Below, piece by piece: positions 1-12,326 of a stretch of 64,000 nt of DNA. The first letter of the stretch is position 1. Every line of letters begins with the position of its first letter. The position numbers and the translations under genes are program-made. Below the pieces are notes generated by a model, which saw only the letters and a program-made list of their open reading frames with translations, searched no databases and was not told the DNA's origin. Source of the DNA: Nemophila menziesii (taxonomy: Eukaryota > Streptophyta > Magnoliopsida > Boraginales > Hydrophyllaceae). The stretch is from contig JARWIR010000043.1 in assembly GCA_029959085.1 (NCBI GenBank), positions 5,518,001 to 5,582,000 of the forward strand, written 5' to 3'.

Positions 1-408
1 GTTAAACATATCAATTTTAAAAACAACAACAATGATCAGACCAATTTTTTTTTTTTTTAGCATTTTGCCCATTTGAGCATCTACCTTTCAAAAATTTCCA
101 TAGGCACTCCACGAATGGATCAAGAATTTGCCTCCGGAGGGAAGAAAATTTAGAAAATCCAATAGGACTCGGGGCTTTGTCCCGATTTTTTTAGACTAAC
201 TAGTTCGGGGAGGGTTCAGGAGACGAAACTCTAATTTTTCCTTAAAAGAATCGACCAAGTATTGTATTGCATCCTGGGTCTGTGGAAGGAAGGAGGTGGA
301 AGGAGGTGATGCGGCGCTCCAACCTCTTGGATCCACCCCTTAGGCAATTATCTTTACATTATATTTAACATATACGAATATCCTTAAAAATATTAGAACG
401 TGAGTTGT
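1..408. other. intergenic, no gene seen
   Basis: AT-rich DNA to the left of the first LINE. I see no convincing coding region, RNA gene or repeat boundary. A purine-rich stretch near 280-310 is the only local composition feature. Confidence 0.5.
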
Positions 409-423
409 AGATATTATTTCTAT
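409..423. repeat. left target-site duplication of LINE 1
   Basis: AGATATTATTTCTAT occurs here and again, identically, at 7380-7394 just after the A-rich tail of the LINE. A 15-bp perfect duplication is the size left by target-primed reverse transcription, and it fixes the element's 5' end at 424. Confidence 0.9.
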
Positions 424-1486
424 ACCATGCGAAATTCATATTTTAACGAGGAATAAAAACGCTCTCCACTTTAGGCGACAAAGGCGATTAGGGTTTCTGG
501 TGACGTCATACTAGGGTTCCTACTTTTCACCGGAGAAGATCATCGTCCATCCGTTTCGACTAGGTCTCTAACAGCGGCATCGATAAAGGGCCATCGAAGC
601 CAATCTGTGGATAGGAAGCTAGAACGATGGGTCTCACATCGGACGGCGATAGACGATGGATTAGAGGTGGGCTTAAAGGATTCATAATAGTCATGGTGGT
701 CGGAAGAGTTGGAGGTGACAAAAGCGAAGAAGAGAACGGGAGTTTACATCACACCCATGGGAGAACACATGTCTACCTCGCTACACCCTCTCTTGGGAGG
801 TCAACAGACTATCGATTCTTCTCCGTCAACCGCAGCGGCGAAGGTCATAGTCACGACGGTTTCATGGGACACGAGTTTGTTAAAGCTTTAAACACTTGTA
901 GAGTGGTTTTAGGTTTACAGTTTGATTTTACAAGAGGTGAGAAGAGATGGAAGAGATTTGACACCAGTTCTCTATGGTTGGCTGAGAGGAATTGGACGTT
1001 AGGTCGACGGCGAGGTAATTTAGAAGGTCACTTTTGGAGTAATAGGAATAGCAGAGCATCGAGAAGACTTAGGATAAGAGACTATTGTTGGATTGATATG
1101 GAGGAAGGATCTAGAACCTATCGTGGGGTTGGTTTGGTGGAAGGATCTAGTAACGAGACAATAAGGTTAAGCTGGCACGCATGCAACAATTCTACCTCGT
1201 TCTCTCCAACGACGCTTATCAGATGGAGAGTTCCAAGACACTTGAAACGGTTCACCTTCCGTAGTGGAGTACACGCGGCGAGTAAAGAAAAAAGAAAAAG
1301 GATAAATGAAACCGGAAATTTACACCTGGCCCACTATCTTGGTTGTCCTAATCCAAGTGTGCTGAGCACCGCTCCAAAATCAATCTTTATATTCAGAAAA
1401 ATTTTCATTTTTACTTTCTGCATACTCTCTTCACCTTTCAAACTTCTTTCTTCCTACACTCTTTTTTTTCCAGGTTTTACCAAACT
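424..1486 (+). promoter_or_regulatory. LINE 1 5' leader with a long upstream ORF
   Basis: This leader between the left duplication and ORF1 should hold the internal promoter that full-length LINEs need, although I recognise no promoter motif. It contains an open frame of 297 codons (627-1520) beginning MGLTSD that runs 34 bases past the ORF1 ATG in another frame. A similar MGLTTD start lies in the leader of LINE 2 (48,435 on the minus strand). I do not call it a gene, because composition alone could keep the frame open. Confidence 0.5.
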
Positions 1487-3213
1487 ATGGCGACTTACTC
1501 TCGACATGCTTTGCCGGTGACTTTCTTACTTCCAGAAGAAGAGGAAGAGCTAGGCGTTATTGATCTTGACACTAAGGTGCGTCGTGTGGAGAACCTCGAC
1601 CGGGGTAGAGTGTTGATGGTTCGGGTTATGGGAGACGATAAGGTTAATCTCGCTGGCTTCCGTCGATGGGTCTTTGATCGATGGCAAGTTAGAGGTAACG
1701 TCTCTGTCTCTGAGATTTCTCAAAACTACTTCAAACTAGAAATCGATAACCCCAAGGAAAGGGATCGATTGTGGAATCTTCGCCCGGGTATTATGATAGG
1801 ACAACACTCTGGTTTTACTAAAGGAGATGGCAGTTTCAACGGAACCTTTACACCTTCCAACTACTACGCTGCGTGGATTCAAGTTGGGGGTTTAGCTCAT
1901 ATCCAGAATACTATTGGAACGATTAAGAATATTGCTCGCACGTTTACTGACTTGGAGGAGATTGACTTCCCCGAGGATGATACAGCGGTAGTGCCGATCC
2001 TCAGATTCCGTGCTAGCTTTAGAGTGGTTGACCCACTTCCCCCTGGTAAGTTTTTGAGACAGCAAGATGGTGTTGGTTGGGTTACTTTTAAATATGAAAA
2101 CATTGGTCTATTCTGTTTTGCGTGTGGCAAGATGGGTCACAAACGTGAGAACTGTGATGACCCAGTGGATAGAGAGGGGCTTTCAGCGCCAAACTCCGAT
2201 TAGTCACTTGGAGCCCGGAAAATATCATCAAGGACACGCTTGAGAACCCGTTATATGGGATAAGGAAAAGAGTTGGTGAGTCCTTTTTATCACATGCTAG
2301 TTATTTTAATTGGGACAGGGACGATGATGGGTCACATCCTAACCCACCTGAAGGACAAGATAGGGAGATGCGCTCCAAACGTGGTAATGACAGAAGGTAT
2401 AAAGCAAGGGAAGATATGATGGGAGATAGTTCTGACACTAGAGGTGATATGAATATGGGAGGTGAACAAGCTGGAAGACAACAGATGAGGCTTGAAGATG
2501 CCATTTTGGAAGCAAAGAAACAAGGTACTTTTGTTCAACAGGCAGTTAGAACCGTGTTTATCAGTGATGACGAAAACGAGAAATCAAAGACAACTGGAGA
2601 CACTACTAGCAGGGGTAATGTTGCACACTCTCCTGAGAAAACAGCTATTTCTGATAGCACTAGTGAGTCGACGGATTCTGATAAGACAAGTACGGCTAGA
2701 TTTAAAGGCTTATCCAATGCTAACGCGAAGAAAAGAAGGAATGAATATATGAGGTTTCACACTGTTGCTAACAAGAGGCAAAAAACACAGACTAGCGTTT
2801 ACAGTGTGGAAGGGAACAAGCTTAGGAAGCTCAGCTTGGAGGAACGTATTGCGCTACAAGATGTTGACACGGAAGGTGATCTTGGGAAATTACTGGAAAA
2901 TGCGCTTGCTAAGGACAAACAGGAACAACGTCAGGTAGTTGAGGCTGGTACAGTTGAAGGAGCAGATATGGGGATAATAGAAAATACAGGTGGTACTAAT
3001 GTGGTGGTGATTCCTGAACAAGACAAACTGATTACCGAACAACAGCAAGATTTTGTATTTGGGGATGTGGAGCTTGGAATGGAACATAACAATGAACAAG
3101 ACAATAGGAACACTCGTGGAAGGGGTGGAGCTAGAGTTCGTGGTAGGGTTAGACGAGGAGGAAGGGGTAGACGAGGAGGCAGCCACCCGGAGATGGCTGC
3201 GAACCAGAAATGA
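1487..3213 (+). pseudogene. LINE 1 ORF1: DUF4283/CCHC RNA-binding protein, one frameshift
   Basis: ORF1 encodes the nucleic-acid-binding protein that packages LINE RNA. The first 238 codons (1487-2203) contain a DUF4283-like region followed by a CCHC knuckle, CFACGKMGHKRENC, about residues 213-226. Just after the knuckle the frame shifts. The continuing frame upstream of 2368 reads LVTWSPENIIKDTLENPLYG, the usual post-knuckle segment of plant LINE ORF1, then a Ser/Asp/Lys-rich linker and an RG-rich tail ending at 3213. One base gained or lost near 2180 therefore splits an otherwise intact ORF of roughly 575 codons. The stop TGA overlaps the ORF2 ATG as ATGA. The start at 1487 is the first ATG that gives the conserved N-terminus. 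Confidence 0.85.
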
Positions 3214-4685
3214 TCGTGTTATTTTGGAACTGTCAAGGCATCAGGGCACCCTTGACAGTTCAGGTTTTGAAGGCTATGGTTGGGGAGTACAAACCAGCCG
3301 TGGCTTGTTTTTGTGAGACCATGTTGATGGACTATGATGCTAAAACTGTTGTTAGGAACTTAAATTTTGAGAACTTTTTTGTGGTGAACCCCCAGGGCAG
3401 TCTCAATCACTCTGGGGGCTTTTTGCTTGTGTGGGACTCGAAGGTCTCCATGTGCATTTTGGACTCTTGCCCTTATTATATTACTGTTAAAATTAATGAT
3501 AGTTTAGATTGGTATTATTATATGTTTGTTCATACCCCTAATGCTTACCTTGAACGGCAAATTTTGTATAAGTCTATCACAGATTGGAGATCACGGCACG
3601 CAGGGCACTTTATTTTAATGGGGGACTTCAATGATATCTCCAACAGTAACCAACGACTTAGCACAACCCCGTCAAACCAAAAGCACATTCTTAACTTTAA
3701 TCTTTTTATTTCCAATAATATGCTCACTGAACTTCATAACTATGGTAGTTTTTTTACTTGGACTAATAGGCAAGACGAGCTGAAGGTGGTCAAATCAAAA
3801 ATTGACAAAGTCTTTGCGTCCACGGAATGGAATGACAAGTTTCCCAATGCAACTGTTTTCATCCCACCAGCGGTGGGATCCGATCACTCCCCTCTTTTAC
3901 TCTTTCCTTATGGTAAAGGGAGACGAAATATGAAATACTTTCGATTTGAAACAAATTGGTATCTTCACCCACAGTGTAAAGAGATTGTTGATAACGCTTG
4001 GACAACCCCTGTGGACGACTCAGCCTTTCAAGTCGTTCTTCAAAAGAGACAAATAACCTCTAATGCTTTAACTACATGGGGAAAACAGAACTTCCCTAAT
4101 AACAAAAAAAAGATTAAACAATTGGAACGCCAACTTATTGAGACCTATAATGCCCCTTTTACCCCTCAACAGCAAGGGGAGGAAACTGCGATACGAGAAC
4201 AACTATTAATGTATTGGAAAAGAGAAGAGATTTACTGGTCTGATAGGGCCAGAGACCAATGGATTAAATTTGGAGATAAAAACACCAAATACTTTTTCGC
4301 TCTCACATCACAAAGAAGAAACTGTAACAGAATAGTAGGAATACAGAATTCTGAAGGGAATTGGATACATACGGATAAGGAGATTAAACATCAATTTAAT
4401 ACCTTCTACTCTAATCTCTTACATGAACAGGAACCCACAGAGCTGTATGACGCGTTACGAGAGATAATCCCCAAAGTCACGGAAGACATGAATGACTTCC
4501 TAACCAAGATCCCTGAAGAAGGTGAAATTAAACAAGCTGCTTTTGAGATGAACGCCAACAAAGCTCCAGGGCCCGATGGCCTGAATGGTAAATTTTTTCA
4601 GGAATACTGGGATATTATTGGAAATGACTTGATCAACCTGGTGGTGGACTTTTTTACTAATAATACCCCTTACTCTTTTAAATGA
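3210..4685 (+). pseudogene. LINE 1 ORF2, 5' part: apurinic-like endonuclease and start of RT
   Basis: These 491 codons begin at an ATG overlapping the ORF1 stop. The exonuclease-endonuclease-phosphatase fold is shown by FWNCQGI near residue 5, GDFNDI and GSDHSPLL. This enzyme nicks target DNA to prime reverse transcription. The C-terminal part enters the RT N-terminal region (MNANKAPGPDGLNGKFFQ). The frame then hits a TGA at 4683-4685, where the family continues LNETLITLIPKG. That segment resumes one frame over at about 4680, so a single base change in the TTTTAAA run breaks the polyprotein. Confidence 0.88.
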
Positions 4686-4689
4686 AACA

Positions 4690-6729
4690 TTGATTACTTT
4701 GATTCCTAAAGGGGACTGTCAGACAGGAGTGGGTGATTTCCGCCCTATCTCTTGTGTAAACTTCGTTTACAAGGTAATTGCAAGGATTATGGCAAACAGA
4801 CTTCAAACGATAATTAACGATATCACTTCTCCTACCCAAGCGGCATTTATCAAAGGAAGGGCAATTCAGGATAATATCCTGATCGCCCAGGAAGTTTCTT
4901 ACTTCATGAAAAGGAAATTGAAAAACAAGGCTAATTTTGCAGCAATTAAACTTGATATGGCTAAAGCATATGACCAGGTACGGTGGGAATTCCTCCGCCT
5001 GTTGCTGGAGAAGATGGGTTTTGCAACGAAATGGGTACAGTGGATATGGAATTGTATCTCAACAGTCACATTTCAGATCAATATAAACGGGGAACGCCAA
5101 CAACCCTTCAAACACGGCCAGGGGATTCGGCAGGGGGACCCCTTATCACCCCTTTTATTTGCTTTACTTACTGAATCACTTATCTCACTACTTGAAACTA
5201 AGGTGGAACAGGGACTGATCACTGGTATTCAGATGACGCGCAACTGCCCAATTATATCACACCTGCTCTTTGCCGATGATTCGTTATTCTTTATTTCCTT
5301 GGATGGACAGGATCTTCAGGAATTCAAAGAATGTATTGAGACTTATTGTCGATGTTCAGGACAAAAAATTAACTATCATAAATCCTCGGTCTGCTTTAGC
5401 AACCAAACCCCCGAAGATTTGAGACAACAGGTAGCAGCAGCTTTGCAAATTAATGAGACTAGAGACCTGAGGAAATACCTAGGTATACCGTTATGTCACA
5501 AGAGATCACGTATGGACACATTGAACTGGATAGTGGAACGTGTTTTCAATAAAGCTCAAGGGTGGATAGCGAAACTCCTGTCGGAAGGTGGCAAAGAAAT
5601 ACTTATCAAAGCAGTCTTACAGGCTATACCCTGTTATGCGATGTCTATTTTTTCTTTTCCTGTTGGTTTTTGTAGGAAAGTTTCATCTATTATAGCTAGA
5701 TTTTGGTGGAACTCTTTGGAGAAAAGGAAAATACATTGGCTCGAATGGGAGAAGATGACTGCCGCTAAGGTAGTGGGAGGGATGGGCTTTCGAGATCTGA
5801 AGAGGGCGAATAAGGCACTTCTTGCAGCTCAGGCATGGAGAATCCTTAGTAATCCTCAACTGCTGGTCTCCAGAGTCTTGAAAGGCATCTACTTCCCTCA
5901 TAGCACCTTCTTGGATACTAAATTAAGACAAAATCGTACGTGGTCCTGGGCTAGCCTGATTGAATGTAGGGACTTGTTAGTTGAGCAGGGTCACATTCAG
6001 ATAAGAAATGGAGAATCTACCAACGTCTGGAAACACAAATGGTTGCCATCAGGTATTATTAAGGATAGACCGGTTGATACATGGATTGAAACTGTTGACC
6101 AATTGATGACAACTCAGAAGAATAAGTGGGATTGGACGATTATCGATAGTAATATTCCCCTTCCCGTCCATGGAGAGATCTCGCGTATTCCTCTCCTGGA
6201 GCCGGAGGGTCAGGATATCTTTATTTGGCCGTTCACTAAGACTGGCACTTACACCACTAAAACGGGATATAAGATTTTATCACAAATGGCAACGATGGGA
6301 GCCGCTCAAACCTCAAACCAAGCAGAGTTAAACAATCCTAAACTGTGGAACCGAGTCTGGAAATCTAATGTTCCTAATAAAGTTCGATCATTCAACTGGA
6401 AAGCTTGTAGGAACTTACTTCCAACCAAACATAATCTTTATAATAGACGTTGCAGTGATACTAAATACTGCATTTGGTGCGAAAAACTGACTGACACGGT
6501 GGTTCACATGCTACTAACTTGTAATTTTGCTAAACAGGTCTGGGCAGGTATTGCTCTTCAAGTAAGGATACCAGAGGAAAACCCAAACTCTATTGGTGAC
6601 TGGTTCTCTAATACTTGTGATACAATGGATAATAAGATTTGGGAGGAAAACATCCTAATTGCAGCTCTTCAATTGACACTCTGGAACATCTGGAAGGCAA
6701 AAATTAAGATGCTTCACGAGCAAGTGTAG
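4690..6729 (+). pseudogene. LINE 1 ORF2, middle part: reverse transcriptase and zf-RVT
   Basis: An uninterrupted 679-codon frame carries the LINE reverse transcriptase. It has FRPISCVNFVYKVIARIMANR, AIKLDMAKAYDQVRWEF, GIRQGDPLSPLLF and the catalytic FADD box (LLFADDSLFF). It is followed by the zf-RVT region (LWNRVWKSNVPNKVRSFNWK, then CIWCEK...VVHMLLTC). The catalytic aspartates are present. The first ATG is internal and not a true start, since the reading frame is the continuation of the endonuclease part. The frame ends at a TAG at 6727-6729, before the RNase H region. Confidence 0.9.
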
Positions 6730-7327
6730 ATTCATCCGCAACAGATTGTATTTTCAACCCATGCTGGAATGGTGGAGCTTTTTGGACCTGGTTGGGCTTC
6801 CCCCCCCAGTTCCTGCTCCGCCAGTAACGAGAATACCGGAAGTCAACCCATTGGAGGAACAAGAACTTCAGGAAGCAGACTTCGTGTAGACCTGTGATGC
6901 ATCCTTCATTTCTGCTAATGTTCCAAGCGGTATTGGAATTGTTCAAAGGAATACGCGTACAGGTCAACGTGTTACTTTTTCTAAATCTATCTGGACAGAT
7001 TCAGCAGCGGAAGGGGAAGCTGTGGCGGTTCTGGAAGCATCTCAGCTTAGTTTAGGCCATCTTGGATCCAGAACCGTAATCTGTTCAGACAACCTTGATC
7101 TTGTTCAAGGTCTGAAGTCGTTGCCAGCTGCTTGGTGGAAAGTCCGCCCTTTCATTACGCGTATTCACCGGATGGTTGAAGAACATGGTTCGCTGTTCTT
7201 CAAACATCTCCCGCGTCGGTGGAATGGACTGGCTGACCGTGCCGCGCGTCAAGCTAGGCAATCGGCACCATCTCACTCGGACCCTACGGAGTTAGGGTTG
7301 GTTTTCTCGCGACTAGGAATTGGCTAA
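6730..7327 (+). pseudogene. LINE 1 ORF2, 3' part: RNase H (RVT_3-like)
   Basis: The ORF2 C-terminus continues in other frames after 6729. CDASFISANVPSGIGIV begins near 6888, and the open frame 7022-7327 gives AVLEASQLSLGHLG, SDNLDLVQGL, FKHLPRRWNGLADRAARQAR and a natural TAA. This is the RNase H-like domain that closes ORF2 in one branch of plant L1-type LINEs. At least two breaks, one near the C-run at 6800 and a TAG near 6887, separate it from the RT frame. The element ends 52 bp later in an A-rich tail. Confidence 0.85.
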
Positions 7328-7379
7328 TCAGTCCTTGTAATTTGCTACGAGTACGATTGTCCAAAAAAATAAAAAATAA

Positions 7380-7394
7380 AGATATTATTTCTAT
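7380..7394. repeat. right target-site duplication of LINE 1
   Basis: An identical copy of the 15-bp sequence at 409-423, directly after the A-rich tail. Confidence 0.9.
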
Positions 7395-7835
7395 CATTGA
7401 CTAAGTTGATTATGTAAAAATTTGTTAAATACTAAAAAAAATGTAAAGATAATAATTAAGGGAGTTATGTTGAAATATAAGTAAAAAAATATGTAAAACT
7501 TATAAAAAAGACAAGTAATGAAATATGCTATTAATGTAACTTAATATATTGAACCATAGTTTTGAAGAAGAATTTTACGTTACGATTTTTCTTGCCCTTC
7601 TTTTTGTCTTTTTCCCCGTCGAATCTTTCTTCTCTTCCACACGAATCGAATTAGTTGGATTTGTTTTGTGAGGGACATTGAACGAATAATTCTTGTAGGG
7701 CTATTTATATTTAAATCATCTAGAATTGGTCGACATTTTGAGTAATCTCACTACCTTATTTTCTTGTCCAAATTGTTATTTTTTCTTTTCTTGGCCGGTT
7801 TTCAAATTAATAGGATACTAAGCATTAGATATAAC
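7395..7835. other. AT-rich spacer, no gene seen
   Basis: AT-rich DNA between LINE 1 and a hAT-type MITE. No coding signal or repeat boundary was recognised, apart from the left 8-bp target duplication of the next element at 7828-7835. Confidence 0.5.
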
Positions 7836-8581
7836 TAGGGGTGGAAATCGGAAGAAACAGATCGAAAAAAGGGTCTTTCGGAAAATTTCCTATTTTTTTC
7901 GGTATAGATTTTTCACATTCCAATTCCGTTCCTATTTTTCGGAACTGGAAAAAAAAGTTCCGAATTCGGAATTTCGGAAATTACCGGAAATTCGGAAATT
8001 TCGGCACGGAAATATCGGAACTTTTGGTTCGGAAATTACGGAACTTTTAATTCGGAATTTCGGAACTTTTATTTCAAATATTGCAAAACTAAGATAGTAG
8101 TTATCATAATAGTTATCACATTAGTAGTTAAAAATTAAATATTTAATAAACCTATAGACGCGGACAATGATAAGGAGATTTCTTTATTTGTTCCATTGCG
8201 TGTGTGAACAAATGGGTTTTAGTTTTTGCCATGTTACATTGTTTTTAATATTCTGTTTTTTTTTAGTTTCAATGTTTAATTTTTTTTTGTTCTGAATGTT
8301 TTAGTTGTTTGCTGATGTACTTTTTCTTTTATCTTAATTTTAATATTCTGTTTTATTTATTTAATATATTATATTCAAAAATAAAATCGGAACAAAAATC
8401 GGATCGAAAAACTCGGAAATTTCAGAAAATTATATGTAGTTCCAATTCCGATCCGATTTTCACGTAAAAATCGGAAATCGGAATTTCGGAATTTCGGAAC
8501 CTTAAAAAGCTGTTCCTATATCGAAATTTTCGGATCGGAAAAGTCGGAAATCAGAAATTTCGGATCCGATTTTCACCCCTA
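7836..8581. mobile_element. hAT-type MITE
   Basis: A 746-bp non-coding element. Its ends are inverted repeats: TAGGGGTGGAAATCGG at the left, and the complement of TAGGGGTGAAAATCGG at the right. Flanking 8-mers GATATAAC (7828-7835) and GGTATAAC (8582-8589) differ at one base, fitting an 8-bp hAT target duplication. The subterminal parts are packed with copies of TTCGGAA/TTCCGAA in both orientations, as expected for transposase-binding repeats. There is no transposase, so mobility would depend on an autonomous hAT element elsewhere. The 69-codon frame in it only reflects the repeated motif. Confidence 0.82.
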
Positions 8582-8589
8582 GGTATAAC

Positions 8590-9283
8590 TGTGATAAAAA
8601 TATTAACCGTAATTAATAAATATTCATTTCGATAAAATAATCAGTAATGAAATTGATGGTCTATCCATATGAGAATTTGGTTCTTACAAAAGATAACATG
8701 TGAATTATTCGTATAATTTTGTTTTCTTATAATAATCCGACAGATAATTCAAAGATAATATACAAATAAAAATATATACTATATAACAAGAATTCTATAT
8801 ATACAAATTTTATACATAATATCGAACTAAATAAAATTATTACATACGTAAAGTACGTAATTGATTATTATTTAATTTATTACTATACTTCCGAATACCT
8901 ATTTTTGCCCTCTCTATAATTTTATATTTTATTTTTAGAATTCTAAATTTTAGTTAAGCCTATTAAACTGTTGCATATGTGGACTAACCTTAGATAAACC
9001 ACATCCGTCACGGATTGAAATTTGGTAAATAATTATAAGATCTGATGGTTAATGGATGCAGATTTAGTTATCGTTTTTCTTATTGAATGTGGTTATATAA
9101 TTTTTTCGAGGATATCCGATTCGTTGACATCCTTATTGGTACCACACTCTTGTAAGTAATTTTACGTTTGAGAAGTTTATTTTACTAATAATACCATTAA
9201 AATAAATATTTTTAAAAAATTACACAAAAATAATTTCAAAAGCAGTACATAGGCGCTTCTTAAAAGAGAGCATTTAAATCATT
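8590..9283. other. AT-rich spacer, no gene seen
   Basis: Very AT-rich DNA between two MITEs. I see no coding region, RNA gene or element boundary. Confidence 0.5.
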
Positions 9284-9434
9284 TACTCCCTCTGTCCACT
9301 TATGTTTGTCCAACTTTTTGTGACACAAATCTTAAAAAATACATTAATTACCTACTCTCTTTACTATATTACCCTTATTCATTAAGTATAAGGTCATTTA
9401 TTGCACCATTCTTTATAACTAATTAGTTAGGGGT

Positions 9435-10946
9435 TGATGTCTCCTCATTTGTGATAATAAAATCTATCTCTGAGACATCATTTTAGGCGTATTTATTAGT
9501 TTATAGGTCGATTTTAGCTTGATTTAGTACACTTTCCTATTTTGGGTCTTGAATTAATTAATTATTATTTTTAGAGCATATTGGGTTTAATTATTTATTT
9601 AGTGTGAAGCTTTAGAGATATATGGTAATTAATTAGAGTCCAAGTTGGTAAAAAGAACTAAAGGAAAGAAGATAAACATGGAAATTGAAGATAAAGGAAA
9701 GAAAAGCTAAAAACATGGAAAAGGAAAAGCTGCCTAAATTCTGAATTTCTGCACCTACGACAACAAATCAGCTTATATCTTAAAAACGGTGAGGAATTTG
9801 GAGAAACGGTCAAGAGAAAAGTTGAAGATCTTTCTGAGACGATGAATTTGGTATACTCATACGCATCAATCGGAGAAATATTGAAGCTTTTAGGACCAAA
9901 AGAAAAACGGGGCTGGTTGCATGTTTTTGGGCTACGAATTTGAGTTGGGCTTGGAGCCCATAGTTACCTTTTCCTTCAAGAAAACGAATTAGGTCAACCT
10001 ATACACTATAAATACAGCCTCTTAACACTCTTAAATCATCCTTGGTGAAACCTTAAACCAAGAGGAAGCTTACAACACAAGAAGAGAAGTCTGGAAGGAG
10101 TTGTTCATCATTATGCCTTCTTATACCTTTCAATTTGTAATTTCTTTCTTTTCTTGCATTAGTATGAACTAAATTTCTTTAGCTTGAGTTTTAGCATATA
10201 TGTATGAAACATAGTTTTGGTTGACATTTATCTAATTTAGGAATTCTATGTTTTAAATTGAATTATTGTTTTTATTCTCTGTTTATGTGTTTGGATTTAT
10301 ATTCTGTGTTCTTGTGGAACCTAGGCCATATAGAATTACTATCTAGTAATTAGGTCACCATTGACAACAGTGTTTTATTACATGTTTAGCACATAACGTC
10401 TAGTATTCGGTTTAGATCTGACAAATCAACCTAACTAGATAATCACTATGGTTTAGTATATATTACTATTTACCAATTACAGAAACAGTTTGCTTAGGAC
10501 ACCTTATTGACACAGGTAAATCCTATTTAAAACTACCTAGCGTAATTGGAACCGATTATTGAAATACTACATAATTCACCCTTACATGTTTAGAACGACA
10601 AAACTAGTGGGGATTACATGCTATTGACTCAAGCTATATTCTCATACTACTTCTTCTTTCATATTTAATTTTCTGTCTTTAAATTCTTAGTTTTAATTTA
10701 GTTTAATCAAAAACCAAATAAATATCTATTTGTCTTTACTTTTTCTGCGTTTTATTTGTTCTAGCTTTAATTATCTGCATCTGATTATTGCATAAGATTC
10801 CCCTAACCTTCGTAGTCTCTGCGGAACGAATCTTACTTATTTTCTAAAACTTGCATACGATCTGTATACTTGCAGAACCGTGCTAGCTTAAGGTGTTTAT
10901 CTGCACTTTATTTATATCATAGTTTATCACACCCTAGGCCATACCA
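9435..10946 (+). mobile_element. solo LTR 1 (Athila-type family, + orientation)
   Basis: 1,512 bp from TGATGTCTCCTCATTTGTGA to CCCTAGGCCATACCA, with terminal TG...CA. It is flanked by perfect 5-bp duplications GGGGT at 9430-9434 and 10947-10951. No internal region is present, so this is the product of recombination between two LTRs. Its start matches the LTRs of the element at 31730-42684, and it is close to identical to the inverted solo LTR at 12327-13829. It sits inside a Stowaway MITE. Confidence 0.92.
10007..10014 (+). promoter_or_regulatory. TATA box of solo LTR 1
   Basis: TATAAATA within ACTATAAATACAGCC, about 570 bp into the LTR. The same motif at the same relative position occurs in the other LTRs of this group (minus strand at 13250-13257 and 40884-40891), which supports it as the LTR promoter. 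Confidence 0.6.
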
Positions 10947-11056
10947 GGGGTAATATTGGAAAAATTGGAGAAAAAAAGTCTTGATAATGTAAATGGACAA
11001 ATATTGTTGGACACCTCACTTTAGAAAGAAGGACAAACATTGTTGGACAGAGGGAG

Positions 11057-12326
<1,270 letters not shown>

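Larger units (their letters stand above)
424..7379 (+). mobile_element. LINE 1: full-length L1-type non-LTR retrotransposon
   Basis: A 6,956-bp element bounded by the 15-bp duplication AGATATTATTTCTAT and ending in an A-rich tail (7361-7379). In order it has a 1.06-kb leader, ORF1 (DUF4283-like RNA-binding region and CCHC knuckle), ORF2 endonuclease, reverse transcriptase with the FADD box, zf-RVT and a terminal RNase H. That order is characteristic of plant L1-type LINEs. Because the 5' end is intact this is a complete insertion and not a 5'-truncated copy. Single-base frameshifts in ORF1 (near 2180) and ORF2 (near 4680), plus damage between zf-RVT and RNase H, mean this copy should not move by itself. 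Confidence 0.9.
9286..11056. mobile_element. Stowaway-type (Tc1/mariner) MITE split by a solo LTR
   Basis: Starts CTCCCTCTGTCCACTTATGT and ends with the complement of CTCCCTCTGTCCAACAATGT, each flanked by the dinucleotide TA (9284-9285 and 11057-11058). That is the terminal signature and TA target duplication of Stowaway MITEs. Removing the inserted solo LTR and one copy of its 5-bp duplication leaves about 254 bp, a normal MITE size. The MITE is therefore older than the LTR element that landed in it. Confidence 0.85.
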
